Of a stretch of DNA of 64,000 nucleotides, positions 16,307 through 24,509 are shown in pieces. The translations under genes and the position numbers were made by a program. The stretch is from Hydrogenophaga sp. (GTDB taxonomy: Bacteria > Pseudomonadota > Gammaproteobacteria > Burkholderiales > Burkholderiaceae_C). How positions within the stretch are numbered: the first letter of the stretch is position 1; each line of letters starts with the position of its first letter. The notes under the pieces were generated by a model, which searched no databases, was not told where the DNA came from, and worked only from the letters and a program-made list of their open reading frames with translations. The stretch spans positions 31,166 through 95,165 of the forward strand of contig JAUYSB010000021.1 in the NCBI GenBank assembly GCA_030696525.1, read 5' to 3'.

Positions 16307-17599
16307 ATGAACACCGCACAGCGGCCGGCCCAGACGCTGGCCCAGAAACTCATTGCCAAAGCCTGTGGCCGCGAGCATGTGGCCGCGGGCGAGATCGTGA
16401 ACTGCCGGGTCGATCTCGCCATGTTCCACGACTCGTCGGGCCCGCGCCGGCTCAAGCCCATGCTGGAGGAACTGGGCGCGCCCATCTGGGACAAGAACCG
16501 CGTGGTGCTGGTGATGGACCACTACGTGCCCGAGCAGGATGAGGACTCGCGCCGCATCGTGCGCATCGCCCGCGACTGGGCAGCCGAGCAACGCCTGCCA
16601 CACGTCTACGACAGCCAGGGCATCTGCCATGTGGTGCTGCCGCAGAAAGGGCACCTGCGCCCGGGCATGTTCTGTGTCGGTGGCGATTCACATTCACCCA
16701 CCGGCGGTGCGTTTGGCGCCTACATGTTTGGCATCGGCAGCACCGAAATGCTGGGCGTGGTGGTGACCGGCGAGCTGTGGGTGCGTGTGCCACAGACCTA
16801 CCGCATGTGGTGGGACGGCCGCCTGCCCGCAGGCGTGAGCGCCAAGGACATGATGCTGCACATGATCGGCCGCTTCGGCATGAACGGCGGCGCCTACCAG
16901 GCGGTGGAGTTCTGCGGCCCGGCCGTGAGCGCGCTGTCGATGCAGGAGCGCATGACGCTGTCCAACATGAGCGCCGAGATGGGCGCGCAGGCCGGCCTGA
17001 TCGCGCCCGACGGCACCACCCGCGACTGGCTGCTCGCCACCGGCGTGCCGGCGCACGACATCGACACCACCCGATGGTTCACCGACGAGGACGTGAGCGA
17101 AGCCGACGCGCGCACCTGGCGGTTTGACGCCAGCACGCTGGCGCCCCAGGTGGCCGCGCCGCACAGCCCGGCCAACACGCACCCGGTTGACCACTTCGTT
17201 GACGTGGCCGTGCAGGTGGCCTACATCGGTGCCTGCACCGGCGCCAAGCTCGACGACCTGCGGGCCGCCGCCCAGGTCTTCCGCGGCCAGCAGGTGGCCA
17301 GCGGCGTGCGCCTGATGGTGGCACCCGCCAGCCTGCAGGACCAGCAGCAGGCCGAGGCCGAAGGCGTGCTCGGTGTGCTGCGCGCCGCCGGTGCCGAACT
17401 GCTTCCCACCGCCTGCGGCGCCTGCTCGGGCTACGGCGGCAACATCCCCGACGGCGCCAATGTGATCGCCACCACGGCGCGCAACTTCAAGGGCCGCATG
17501 GGCTCGGCCAGCGCGCAGGTCTACCTGGCCTCGCCCTACACCGTGGCGGCGTCCGCGCTGCGCGGGCGCATCACCGATCCGCGCGAGGTGATGGCATGA
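16307..17599 (+). CDS. Aconitase-type hydratase large subunit (LeuC/DmdA-like)
   Basis: A 430-residue iron-sulfur (de)hydratase subunit of the isopropylmalate isomerase group. Cluster ligands are Cys310 (IGACTGAKLDD), Cys370 and Cys373 (LPTACGACSGYGG). The GGDSHSPTGGAFGA loop and the early DHYVPEQDEDS match the family. Besides LeuC, this group includes dimethylmaleate hydratase and other alkylmaleate hydratases. Leucine synthesis is unlikely as a role because no leuA or leuB is near, and the neighbour at 19507 is a lyase of the dimethylmalate/methylisocitrate type. Its stop overlaps the small-subunit gene (ATGA). Confidence 0.9.
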   Translation: MNTAQRPAQTLAQKLIAKACGREHVAAGEIVNCRVDLAMFHDSSGPRRLKPMLEELGAPIWDKNRVVLVMDHYVPEQDEDSRRIVRIARDWAAEQRLPHVYDSQGICHVVLPQKGHLRPGMFCVGGDSHSPTGGAFGAYMFGIGSTEMLGVVVTGELWVRVPQTYRMWWDGRLPAGVSAKDMMLHMIGRFGMNGGAYQAVEFCGPAVSALSMQERMTLSNMSAEMGAQAGLIAPDGTTRDWLLATGVPAHDIDTTRWFTDEDVSEADARTWRFDASTLAPQVAAPHSPANTHPVDHFVDVAVQVAYIGACTGAKLDDLRAAAQVFRGQQVASGVRLMVAPASLQDQQQAEAEGVLGVLRAAGAELLPTACGACSGYGGNIPDGANVIATTARNFKGRMGSASAQVYLASPYTVAASALRGRITDPREVMA

Positions 17600-18096
17600 G
17601 CAACCTCCACAAGGTCTGGACATTCGGCGCCGACATCGACACCGATCAGCTGGCCCCAGGCGCCTACATGAAGCTGAGCATCGAGGGCATCGCGCCCCAT
17701 TGCCTCGAAGGCGTGCGGCCCGAATTTGCCAGCCAGGTGCGGCCGGGCGATGTGATCGCGGCCGGCCCGAATTTCGGCATCGGCTCCTCGCGCGAGCAGG
17801 CCGCCGCGGCGCTGGTGCGCCTGGGCGTCAAGGCGGTGATCGCGCCCTCGTTCAGCGGGCTGTACTTCCGCAACGCCTTCAACCTGGGCCTGCTGCTGTT
17901 GACCTGCCCCGAAGCCGAACAGCTGCAGGAAGGCGAGCCGGTTGCGCTGGACATGGGGCAGCAGCCCGACATCTGCGTGCGGCGCGCCGACGGCAGCACC
18001 CTGCCCTGCGAGCCCATTCCCGGCTTCCTGCTCGACATGGTCGAGGCCGGCGGCCTGCTCAACCAACTCCGCCAGCGACTGCAATCCACCGCATGA
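17596..18096 (+). CDS. Aconitase-type hydratase small subunit (LeuD/DmdB-like)
   Basis: A 166-residue swivel-domain subunit. Diagnostic stretches are FGADIDTDQLAPGAYM at the start, the substrate-binding GIGSSREQAAAAL and APSFSGLYFRNAFNLGL. The GSSREQA serine and arginine contact the substrate in aconitases. Length fits LeuD-type small subunits. Overlaps with the genes on both sides (ATGA each) indicate balanced production with the large subunit and coupling to the flavoprotein gene. Confidence 0.9.
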   Translation: MSNLHKVWTFGADIDTDQLAPGAYMKLSIEGIAPHCLEGVRPEFASQVRPGDVIAAGPNFGIGSSREQAAAALVRLGVKAVIAPSFSGLYFRNAFNLGLLLLTCPEAEQLQEGEPVALDMGQQPDICVRRADGSTLPCEPIPGFLLDMVEAGGLLNQLRQRLQSTA

Positions 18097-19496
18097 CTTC
18101 AGACACTGCTTCCGCCCCGCGCGTGCTGCGCGCCGCCGCCATGCCCGCCGACGCACCCCACGTGGCGGTGGCCATCGTCGGCGCCGGCGCCTGTGGCCTG
18201 ACCACCGCCATCCGCCTGCGGCAAGCGGGCGTCGAGTGTGTGCTGCTGGAGCGCGACACCGTGCCCAGCGGCTCGACCGCACTGTCCTCGGGCCTGATCC
18301 CGGCGGCCGGCACACGGCTGCAGAAGTCCCTGGGCATCGCCGATTCGCAGACGCTGCTGGCCGAGGACATCATCGCCAAGACCGGCGGCGAGGCGCCCCC
18401 GCACCTGGTGCACGCCTATGTGGCCGCCGTGCCCCAGGCGCTGGACACGCTGGAGTCGCTGGGCATCGCGTTCGAGGTGCAGGACGGTTTTCTCTACCCC
18501 GGCCACCGCGTGCGCCGCATGCACGGCGTGCCCGAGCACACCGGCGCCGCGCTGATGGCCGCGCTGGAGCGCACCGCCACCGGCCTGGGCGCCGACCTGC
18601 TGACCGAGGCCCTGGTGCGCGAAGTCTGGGCCGATGCCGGGGACCGCGTGATCGGCGTGGGCTACCAGCGCCCCGACGGCAGCCTGGAGCACCTGGCCTG
18701 CGACGCGTTGGTGCTGGCCTGCAACGGCTTTGGCGGCAACGCCGACATGGTGCGCGAGCTGCTGCCGCCAATGGCCGATGCCGCTTTCGGCGGCCACGTG
18801 GGCAACGATGGCAGCGCCATTGCCTGGGGCCGCGGGCTGGGCGCGGCCCTGGCCGACCTGCACGGCTACCAGGGCCACGGCTCGTGGATCACGCCGCAAG
18901 GCGCCTTGATGAGCTGGGCCACCATCATGGAAGGCGGCATCCAGGTCAACACGCGCGGCGAGCGCTTCCACGACGAATCGCAGGGCTACTCCGAGGCCGC
19001 CGTGCATGTGCTGCACCAGCCCGGCAGCGTGGCCTGGGAGGTGTTTGACGAAGCGCTGCTGCCGCTGACACGCAGCTTCCCCGACTTCATCCCGGCCGAG
19101 GCCGCCGGTGCGCTCAGGCGCGCCGACGGGGTGGCCCAGCTCGCGGCCCTCATCGGCTGCGACGCGGCGGTGCTGCAAGCCACGCTGGACAGCGTGGACC
19201 CAGCCCGCACCGATGCGCTCGGCCGGCGTTTCAAGCGCCGCCTGCAGGCACCGTTCTATGCGGTCAAGGTCACCGGCGCGCTGTTCCACACCCAGGGCGG
19301 GCTGGACGTCGACGCCCACTGCCGCGTGCGCCGCGCCGATGGTTCGGTGCTGCCCAACCTGCTGGCCGCGGGCGGCGCGGCGCGCGGCGTCTCGGGCAAC
19401 GACGCCTGGGGCTACCTGGCCGGCAACGGCCTGCTCAGCGCCGTGGCCGGCGGCTGGGTGGCGGCCACCACCCTCATCGAACAACACCCGGGCTGA
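18093..19496 (+). CDS. FAD-dependent oxidoreductase of the fumarate-reductase/tricarballylate-dehydrogenase type
   Basis: A 467-residue flavoprotein. The N-terminal FAD site is VAIVGAGACGLTTAIRLRQA with LLERDTVPSGSTALSSG. The C-terminal FAD block is LLAAGGAARGVSGNDAWGYL with NGLLSAVAGGWVA. The middle holds MEGGIQVNTRGERFHDES, typical of the FrdA/TcuA/3-ketosteroid dehydrogenase group. Such enzymes add or remove a C-C double bond next to a carboxylate or carbonyl. In this operon it could convert a saturated succinate-type acid into the maleate-type substrate of the hydratase. No quinone-linked membrane partner is encoded beside it. Confidence 0.88.
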   Translation: MTSDTASAPRVLRAAAMPADAPHVAVAIVGAGACGLTTAIRLRQAGVECVLLERDTVPSGSTALSSGLIPAAGTRLQKSLGIADSQTLLAEDIIAKTGGEAPPHLVHAYVAAVPQALDTLESLGIAFEVQDGFLYPGHRVRRMHGVPEHTGAALMAALERTATGLGADLLTEALVREVWADAGDRVIGVGYQRPDGSLEHLACDALVLACNGFGGNADMVRELLPPMADAAFGGHVGNDGSAIAWGRGLGAALADLHGYQGHGSWITPQGALMSWATIMEGGIQVNTRGERFHDESQGYSEAAVHVLHQPGSVAWEVFDEALLPLTRSFPDFIPAEAAGALRRADGVAQLAALIGCDAAVLQATLDSVDPARTDALGRRFKRRLQAPFYAVKVTGALFHTQGGLDVDAHCRVRRADGSVLPNLLAAGGAARGVSGNDAWGYLAGNGLLSAVAGGWVAATTLIEQHPG

Positions 19497-19506
19497 GGCC
19501 ACCACC

Positions 19507-20379
19507 ATGCACACCCACCAAACTCCCTTGAAACAACGCCTGCAGCAACCCGGTGCCGTGTTGGCCCCCGGCATTTACGACGCCTTCACCGCCCTGGTGG
19601 CCGAGCAGGCGGGTTTCGAGGCCCTGTACCTCTCAGGCGCCTCGATTGCCTACACGCGCCTGGGGCGCTCCGACATCGGCCTGACCACCGCCACCGAGGT
19701 GGCCGACACGCTGGCCCGCATCACCGAGCGGGTGGCCACGCCAGTGATCGTGGACGCCGACACCGGCTTTGGCAACGCACTCAACACCCAGCGCACGGTG
19801 CGCGCTTTCGAACGTGCGGGTGCGGCCATGGTGCAGCTCGAAGACCAGACCTTCCCCAAACGCTGCGGCCACCTGGACGGCAAGGGCGTGGTATCCGTGG
19901 CCGAGATGTGCGGCAAGCTGCGCGCCGCGCTGGACGCCCGCCACTCCGATCAGACCCTCATCCTGGCGCGCACCGACGCGGTGGCGGTGGAAGGTTTTGA
20001 CGCCGCGATGGAACGCGCCGAGGCCTACCTGGCCTGCGGCGTGGACGCGCTCTTCATCGAGGCCGTGCGCAGCCGCGAGCAGATGGACGCCGCCTGCGGC
20101 CGCTTTGCCCACCGCGTGCCCATGCTGGCCAACATGGTCGAAGGCGGCAAGACGCCGGTGCAGAGCTCGGACGTGCTGGGCGAGATCGGCTACCGCATCG
20201 TCATCTTCCCGGGTGGCACCGCGCGCGCCGTGGCGCACACCCTGCGCCGCTACTACGGCAGCCTGCACCAGCACCACACCACCGCACCCTTCAAGGACGA
20301 GATGCTGGACTTCGACCAGCTCAACGCGTTGATCGGCACGCCCGAGCTGCTGGCCCTGGGCAAACACTACGAGAACTGA
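19507..20379 (+). CDS. Isocitrate lyase/PEP mutase superfamily lyase
   Basis: A 290-residue TIM-barrel enzyme. Visible are PGIYDAFTALVAEQAGFEA, LYLSGASIAYTRLG, the metal-binding VDADTGFGN (Asp83, Asp85), QLEDQTFPKRCGHLDGK with Cys120 as the catalytic cysteine of true lyases, and ILARTDAVAVEG. Presence of KRCGH favours a 2-methylisocitrate or 2,3-dimethylmalate type lyase over the mutases and oxaloacetate decarboxylases, which lack it. Following directly on a hydratase pair, it most likely cleaves the hydrated diacid to pyruvate or glyoxylate plus a short acid. Confidence 0.9.
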   Translation: MHTHQTPLKQRLQQPGAVLAPGIYDAFTALVAEQAGFEALYLSGASIAYTRLGRSDIGLTTATEVADTLARITERVATPVIVDADTGFGNALNTQRTVRAFERAGAAMVQLEDQTFPKRCGHLDGKGVVSVAEMCGKLRAALDARHSDQTLILARTDAVAVEGFDAAMERAEAYLACGVDALFIEAVRSREQMDAACGRFAHRVPMLANMVEGGKTPVQSSDVLGEIGYRIVIFPGGTARAVAHTLRRYYGSLHQHHTTAPFKDEMLDFDQLNALIGTPELLALGKHYEN

Positions 20380-20386
20380 GGCCGCC

Positions 20387-20677
20387 ATGGAATTCCTGGT
20401 TCACATCGAGATCGAGTGGCCGCCCGGCAACGACCCCCAGCTCAAGGACGAGATCTTTGCCGCCGAGCTGCTGCAGGGTCAGCAGCTGGCGCGCGAAGGC
20501 AAGCTCAAGCGGCTGTGGCGCATCCCGGGCCGCTGGGCCAACTGGAGCCTCTACGACGTGGCCGACGCCACCGAGCTGCACGCCGCGCTCACGTCGTTGC
20601 CGCTGTACCCGTGGATGAACATCCAGGTGCACGCCCTCGCCGAACACCCCAACGACCCGCGCGCGCTGGGCTTGTGA
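20387..20677 (+). CDS. Muconolactone delta-isomerase-like protein
   Basis: A 96-residue protein with the ferredoxin-like fold of muconolactone isomerase (CatC). It opens MEFLVHIEIEWPPGN, has AAELLQGQQLAREGKLKRLW, then RIPGRWANWSLYDVADATEL and ends LYPWMNIQVHALAEHP. CatC catalyses a double-bond shift in an unsaturated lactone. There are no other beta-ketoadipate genes here, so it probably isomerises a different lactone or unsaturated intermediate of this pathway. It starts 7 bp after the lyase stop and is the last clear enzyme gene of the first rightward operon. Confidence 0.85.
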   Translation: MEFLVHIEIEWPPGNDPQLKDEIFAAELLQGQQLAREGKLKRLWRIPGRWANWSLYDVADATELHAALTSLPLYPWMNIQVHALAEHPNDPRALGL

Positions 20678-20719
20678 CGCCATCCACTGCGGCAGCGGCG
20701 GCCGGTGAATAATCGCTGC

Positions 20720-22297
20720 ATGTCCACCGCCGCGTCCATCTGGAGCCCCCTTCGCCAACCCGCCTTCCGTGGCCTGTGGCTGTGTGGCGCCGCCTTCTTC
20801 ATCGGCAACGGCATGCAGGTCATGGTGGCGGCCTGGCTGATGGTCGAGATGACCGGCTCGTCCTTCCTGGCCGCGCTGGTGCAGACCGCCGTTTTCCTGC
20901 CCATGTTCGTGCTGGCGCTGCCGGCCGGCGTGCTGGCCGACACCACCGACCGCCGACGCCTCATCAGCATGGCGCTGGTGGCGCAGCTGGTGGCCAGCGC
21001 CTTGCTGGCGGTGCTGGCGCTGGGCGGCTGGGGCGGGCCCGCCTCGGTGCTGTTCCTCGTGTTTGTGTGCGGCTGCTGCCTGGCCATGCTGACGCCGGCA
21101 TGGAACTCCTCGGTGGTGGACCCGGTGCCACGCGAGGAATGGCCGCAGGCCATCACCGTCATCAGCATCGCCTACAACGCCGCGCGCGCCGTGGGCCCCA
21201 CGCTGGCCGGCCTGATGTTCACCCGGCTGGGTGCCGGCTGGGTGTTTGCGGTGACGGTGCTGACCACCGCGCTGATGTGGGAGTCCACCCGCCGCTGACC
21301 GCCCAAGGCCCACCCGCCGAGCCGGCTGCCGGCCGAGCGCCTGTGGGGCGGCACGCTCAGCGGCCTGCGTTTCGCCTGGCACTCGCGCATCATCCTGGCC
21401 CAGCTGCTGCGGGTGATGGCGTTCGGTGCCGCCGGCTCGGCCCTGTGGGCGCTGTTGCCCACCATCGCCCAGCGCATGGGCACGGGTGCCGAAGGCTTCG
21501 GTCTGCTGATGGGCTGCATGGGCACGGGCGCGGTGATGGCCGGCCTGGTGGTGGGCCGTCTGCGCGCGCGCTTTTCGCTCGACCGCATCGTCATGGCCAC
21601 CATCGCGGTGTTCGCGCTGGTGCTCACGCTGGCGGCCCTGGTGCGCCTGCCCTGGCTGATCTACCTGGCCATGGGCGCCGGCGGCGCCGCGTGGATGACA
21701 TCGATGTCCATCTTCAACAGCGCCACCCAGGCCAGCGCCCCGCCCTGGGTGCGCTCACGCGCGGTGGCGCTGCACATGGTGGCGGCGCTGGGCGCCTACG
21801 CCATCGGCTCGGCCTTCTGGGGTGCCGCGTCCGACATCCTGGGCCTGAACACCGCCCTGATGAGCGCCGCCGTGCTCATGGCCGCCGGCCTGCTGCTGGT
21901 CAAACCCTTTCCGCTGCGGGTGGGCAACACCCACGAGGTGACACAGGGCACGCCGTGGGACGAGCTGTTCATCGAAGCCGAACCGGCGCCCGAGGCCGGC
22001 CCCATCGCGGTGGAAATCAGCTACCGCATACGCCCTGGCACCGACGAGGCCTTTCTGGACGCCGCTGCCCGCCTGCGTGCGCCGCGCAAACGCGATGGCG
22101 CCACCTTCTGGCGCATCTATAAGGACCTGGGCCAGCCGGCACGCTACACCGAACGGTTCATCGTCGAATCCTGGGCCGAGTACCTGCACCAGCGCGCCCG
22201 CGCCACCGTGGCCGACCAGGCGCTGGAGGCGCAGCTGCGGGCGTTTCTGGCCGACGGAGAAAGTGCGCGGATGGCGCACTACATCGCGGAGTTGTAG
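20720..22297 (+). pseudogene. MFS transporter (MFS_3/enterobactin-exporter type) with in-frame stop
   Basis: The reading frame covers 525 codons but is broken by a TGA at 21296-21298. The first part (192 residues from the ATG at 20720) has six membrane segments and the MFS loop GVLADTTDRRRL. After the stop the same frame continues without shift: SRLPAERLWGGTLSGLRFAW, six further membrane segments, and a C-terminal soluble domain (VAVEISYRIRPGTDEAFLDA) like the monooxygenase-type tail of MFS_3 proteins. Changing TGA to TGG would restore a full-length protein, so this is either a recent nonsense mutation or a base-call error. The second half has its own ATG at 21413 but would lack half the carrier. 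It could have exported a pathway product. Confidence 0.75.
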
Positions 22298-22382
22298 CCC
22301 GGCGACCCAGCGCAGCGGGTCCTCCACTCCGCGGGTTTCCCCCATCGCCCTGCACCACCTTGATCCCTACCATGCACTCATT

Positions 22383-22400
22383 AAACCTATTGATAGGTTT
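22383..22400. promoter_or_regulatory. Candidate operator: 18-bp palindrome before the CoA-transferase gene
   Basis: AAACCTAT (22383-22390) and ATAGGTTT (22393-22400) are perfect 8-bp arms around TG. It sits 12 bp before the TTG start of the CoA-transferase gene, in a locally AT-rich stretch. Its sequence differs from the TGTTCT-type sites, suggesting a second regulator, perhaps the GntR protein encoded at 27259 at the end of this operon. Confidence 0.65.
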
Positions 22401-22412
22401 TAAGGTGCAAGA

Positions 22413-23630
22413 TTGACTTCAACAGAAACGCCCCGCGCCGGCCCGCTTTCGGGTGTGAGGGTCATCGACATGACGGCCGTGTTCATGGGCCCGTCGGCCA
22501 CGCAGATGCTGGCCGATCTGGGGGCCGACGTGATCAAGGTCGAAGCGCCCGGCGGCGACGTGATCCGGGGCATAGGCCCGCAAGGCGCGCAGGGCCTGGG
22601 GCCACTGTTCCTGGGGCTGAACCGCAACAAGCGCAGCGTGGTGCTGGACGTGAAACACCCCGACGGCAAACAGGCGCTGCTTGACTTGCTGCGCGACGCC
22701 GACGTGTTGACCTACAACGTGCGCCCGCCGGCCATGCGCCGGCTGGGGCTGGACTTTGACACCCTGGCCGCGCTGTACCCGCGCCTGATCTACGTGGGCA
22801 TGTTCGGCTTTTCCGAGCGCGGGCGTTACGCCGGCAACGCGGCCTTCGACGACCTGATCCAGGCCGCGTGTGCCCTGCCGCAAGCCGTGGCCCTGGGCGG
22901 CGGCGGCGTGCCGCGTTATGTGCCCTTCACCCTGGCCGACCGCATGGTGGGCCAACACGCGTTTGGCGTCATCTGCGCAGCGCTCTACGCCCGCGAAAAA
23001 ACGGGGCTGGGCCAACGGGTGGACGTGCCCATGTTCGAAACCTTGCTGCCCCAGGTGCTGGGCGACCACCTCTACGGCCAGACCTTTGTGCCGGCGCAAG
23101 GCGGCTTTGGCTACCCGCGCCTGCTCTCGCCCGAGCGCCGCCCCTACGCCACCCGCGACGGCTTTGTGTGCTGCCTGATCTACACCGACACGCAGTGGCG
23201 CCAGTTCCTGGCGGCCATCGGCCAGCCCGATGCGTTCGATGCCGATTCGCGCCTGGCCAACATCGGCACCCGCACGCAGCACATCAGCGCGCTCTACCAA
23301 TGGGTGTCCGACGAGATCGCGCAGCGCAGCACGGCCGAGCTGCAGGCGCTGCTGGCCGGCACCGACATCCCGGTGTTTCCCATGCACACCTTCGAGTCGG
23401 TGCTGGACGACCCGCACCTGCAGGACATTGGTTTTTTCAACGAACTGCAACACCCGCAGGTGGGCACGGTGCGCAACACCACCGTGCCCAGCGAGTGGTC
23501 GGGCACGCCGCCCGGCCCGGCCACCCCCGCACCGCGCGCGGGCGCCCACAGCCGCAGCGTGTTGCGCGAGGCCGGCTTTGACGAAACACGCATCAACGCC
23601 CTGCTGGCCAGCGGCGCCCTGCGCGAATGA
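22413..23630 (+). CDS. Class III (CaiB/BaiF) CoA-transferase
   Basis: A 405-residue family III CoA-transferase. Typical are LSGVRVIDMTAVFMGPSATQ, LADLGADVIKVEAPGGD, FLGLNRNKRSVVLDVKHPDG, and AAFDDLIQAACAL, which holds the likely catalytic Asp146. It would activate a carboxylic acid by CoA transfer from an acyl-CoA such as succinyl-CoA or acetyl-CoA. The start is a TTG (22413) preceded by AAGGTG. It opens an operon with a crotonase 17 bp downstream and an AtuA protein, which fits activation of a branched acid for beta-oxidation-like steps. Confidence 0.92.
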   Translation: MTSTETPRAGPLSGVRVIDMTAVFMGPSATQMLADLGADVIKVEAPGGDVIRGIGPQGAQGLGPLFLGLNRNKRSVVLDVKHPDGKQALLDLLRDADVLTYNVRPPAMRRLGLDFDTLAALYPRLIYVGMFGFSERGRYAGNAAFDDLIQAACALPQAVALGGGGVPRYVPFTLADRMVGQHAFGVICAALYAREKTGLGQRVDVPMFETLLPQVLGDHLYGQTFVPAQGGFGYPRLLSPERRPYATRDGFVCCLIYTDTQWRQFLAAIGQPDAFDADSRLANIGTRTQHISALYQWVSDEIAQRSTAELQALLAGTDIPVFPMHTFESVLDDPHLQDIGFFNELQHPQVGTVRNTTVPSEWSGTPPGPATPAPRAGAHSRSVLREAGFDETRINALLASGALRE

Positions 23631-23647
23631 ACACCTGAAAGGACAGC

Positions 23648-24421
23648 ATGACCGATTCCCTTGAACTCAGCGAAGAACAACGCGGCCCTGTGTTGTGGCT
23701 GACCATACAACGCGAAGAACGCCGCAACGCCATGAACGCCGCCGTGCTCGGTGGCATCAGCGCGGCCATCACCCGCGTCAACCGCACGCGCGAGGCCCAG
23801 GCCATCGTCATCACCGGCGCGGGCAGCAAGGCCTTCTGCGCGGGGGCCGACCTGCAGACCGGCAACTCCTTCAAGTTCGACCACTCCGAGCCCAACCAGG
23901 GATTTGCCAACACGCTGCGCGTGGCGCGCGCCAGCCATGTGCCGCTGATCGCACGCGTCAACGGCGCGTGTATGGCCGGCGGCATGGGCCTCATGGGCAT
24001 GTGCGATTTGGTGGTGGCCGCGCGCCACGCCATCTTCGGCCTGCCCGAGGTCAAGGTGGGCGTGTTCCCAGCCCAGGTGCTCAGCGTGCTGGGCGACCTG
24101 CTGCCGCGCCGTGTGCTCAACGAGTGGTGCCTGACCGGCGAGCCCGTGAGCGCCGAACGCGCGCTGGACGTGGGCCTGGTCAACGGCGTGGCCGACAACG
24201 TGGACGACGCCTTGCAGGCACTGCTGGACAAGCTGCTCGACAAATCGCCCGCTGCCATAAGGCGTGGCCTCTACACGCTCAAACAAACCGAACACATGAC
24301 GTTTGAACAATCGCTGGCCTTCACCGAAAGCCAGATCGCGCTGTTTGCCATGACCGAAGACGCCGCCGAAGGCCAGCTGGCTTTCCGCGAAAAACGCAAA
24401 CCCCAATGGACCGACCGATGA
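23648..24421 (+). CDS. Enoyl-CoA hydratase/isomerase (crotonase family)
   Basis: A 257-residue crotonase. The oxyanion-hole segments are SKAFCAGADL and ACMAGGMGLMGMCDLVVAA. The glutamate of crotonase helix 4 is present (FGLPEVKVGVFP), while the first catalytic glutamate (GGGCE) is replaced by AGGMGL. One acidic residue instead of two is common in isomerases, hydrolases and some hydratases, so the exact reaction is open. It follows the CoA-transferase gene and should act on the CoA ester made by it. Confidence 0.9.
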   Translation: MTDSLELSEEQRGPVLWLTIQREERRNAMNAAVLGGISAAITRVNRTREAQAIVITGAGSKAFCAGADLQTGNSFKFDHSEPNQGFANTLRVARASHVPLIARVNGACMAGGMGLMGMCDLVVAARHAIFGLPEVKVGVFPAQVLSVLGDLLPRRVLNEWCLTGEPVSAERALDVGLVNGVADNVDDALQALLDKLLDKSPAAIRRGLYTLKQTEHMTFEQSLAFTESQIALFAMTEDAAEGQLAFREKRKPQWTDR

Positions 24422-24426
24422 ACTGG

Positions 24427-24500
24427 CCCCCACGCTCATCACTTCGTGTATTCGCTGCCCCCCAAGGGGGCGCTGGCCTCCCTTGGGGCGGCCCGGCGGG
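24427..24500. repeat. Intergenic G/C-rich palindromic element
   Basis: The 88-bp spacer between the crotonase and AtuA genes holds CCCCCC-AA-GGGGG (24458-24470) followed by CCTCCCTTGGGGCGG and GGCCCGGCG. I recall very similar CCCCCAAGGGGGCGCT...GGGGCGGCCCGG segments in intergenic regions of Comamonadaceae. A related tail occurs at 4180-4237. It looks like a dispersed stem element rather than a terminator, since no T tract follows. Confidence 0.5.
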
Positions 24501-24509
24501 AGGCCATTC

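Noticed and set aside
16307-18096. Leucine-biosynthesis leuCD
   Set aside because: No leuA or leuB nearby; the pair is embedded in a catabolic operon next to a methylisocitrate/dimethylmalate-type lyase.
21413-22297. A separate MFS gene beginning at the ATG at 21413
   Set aside because: The same frame continues upstream without a break back to the stop at 21298 and it would encode only half a carrier; treated as part of one interrupted gene.
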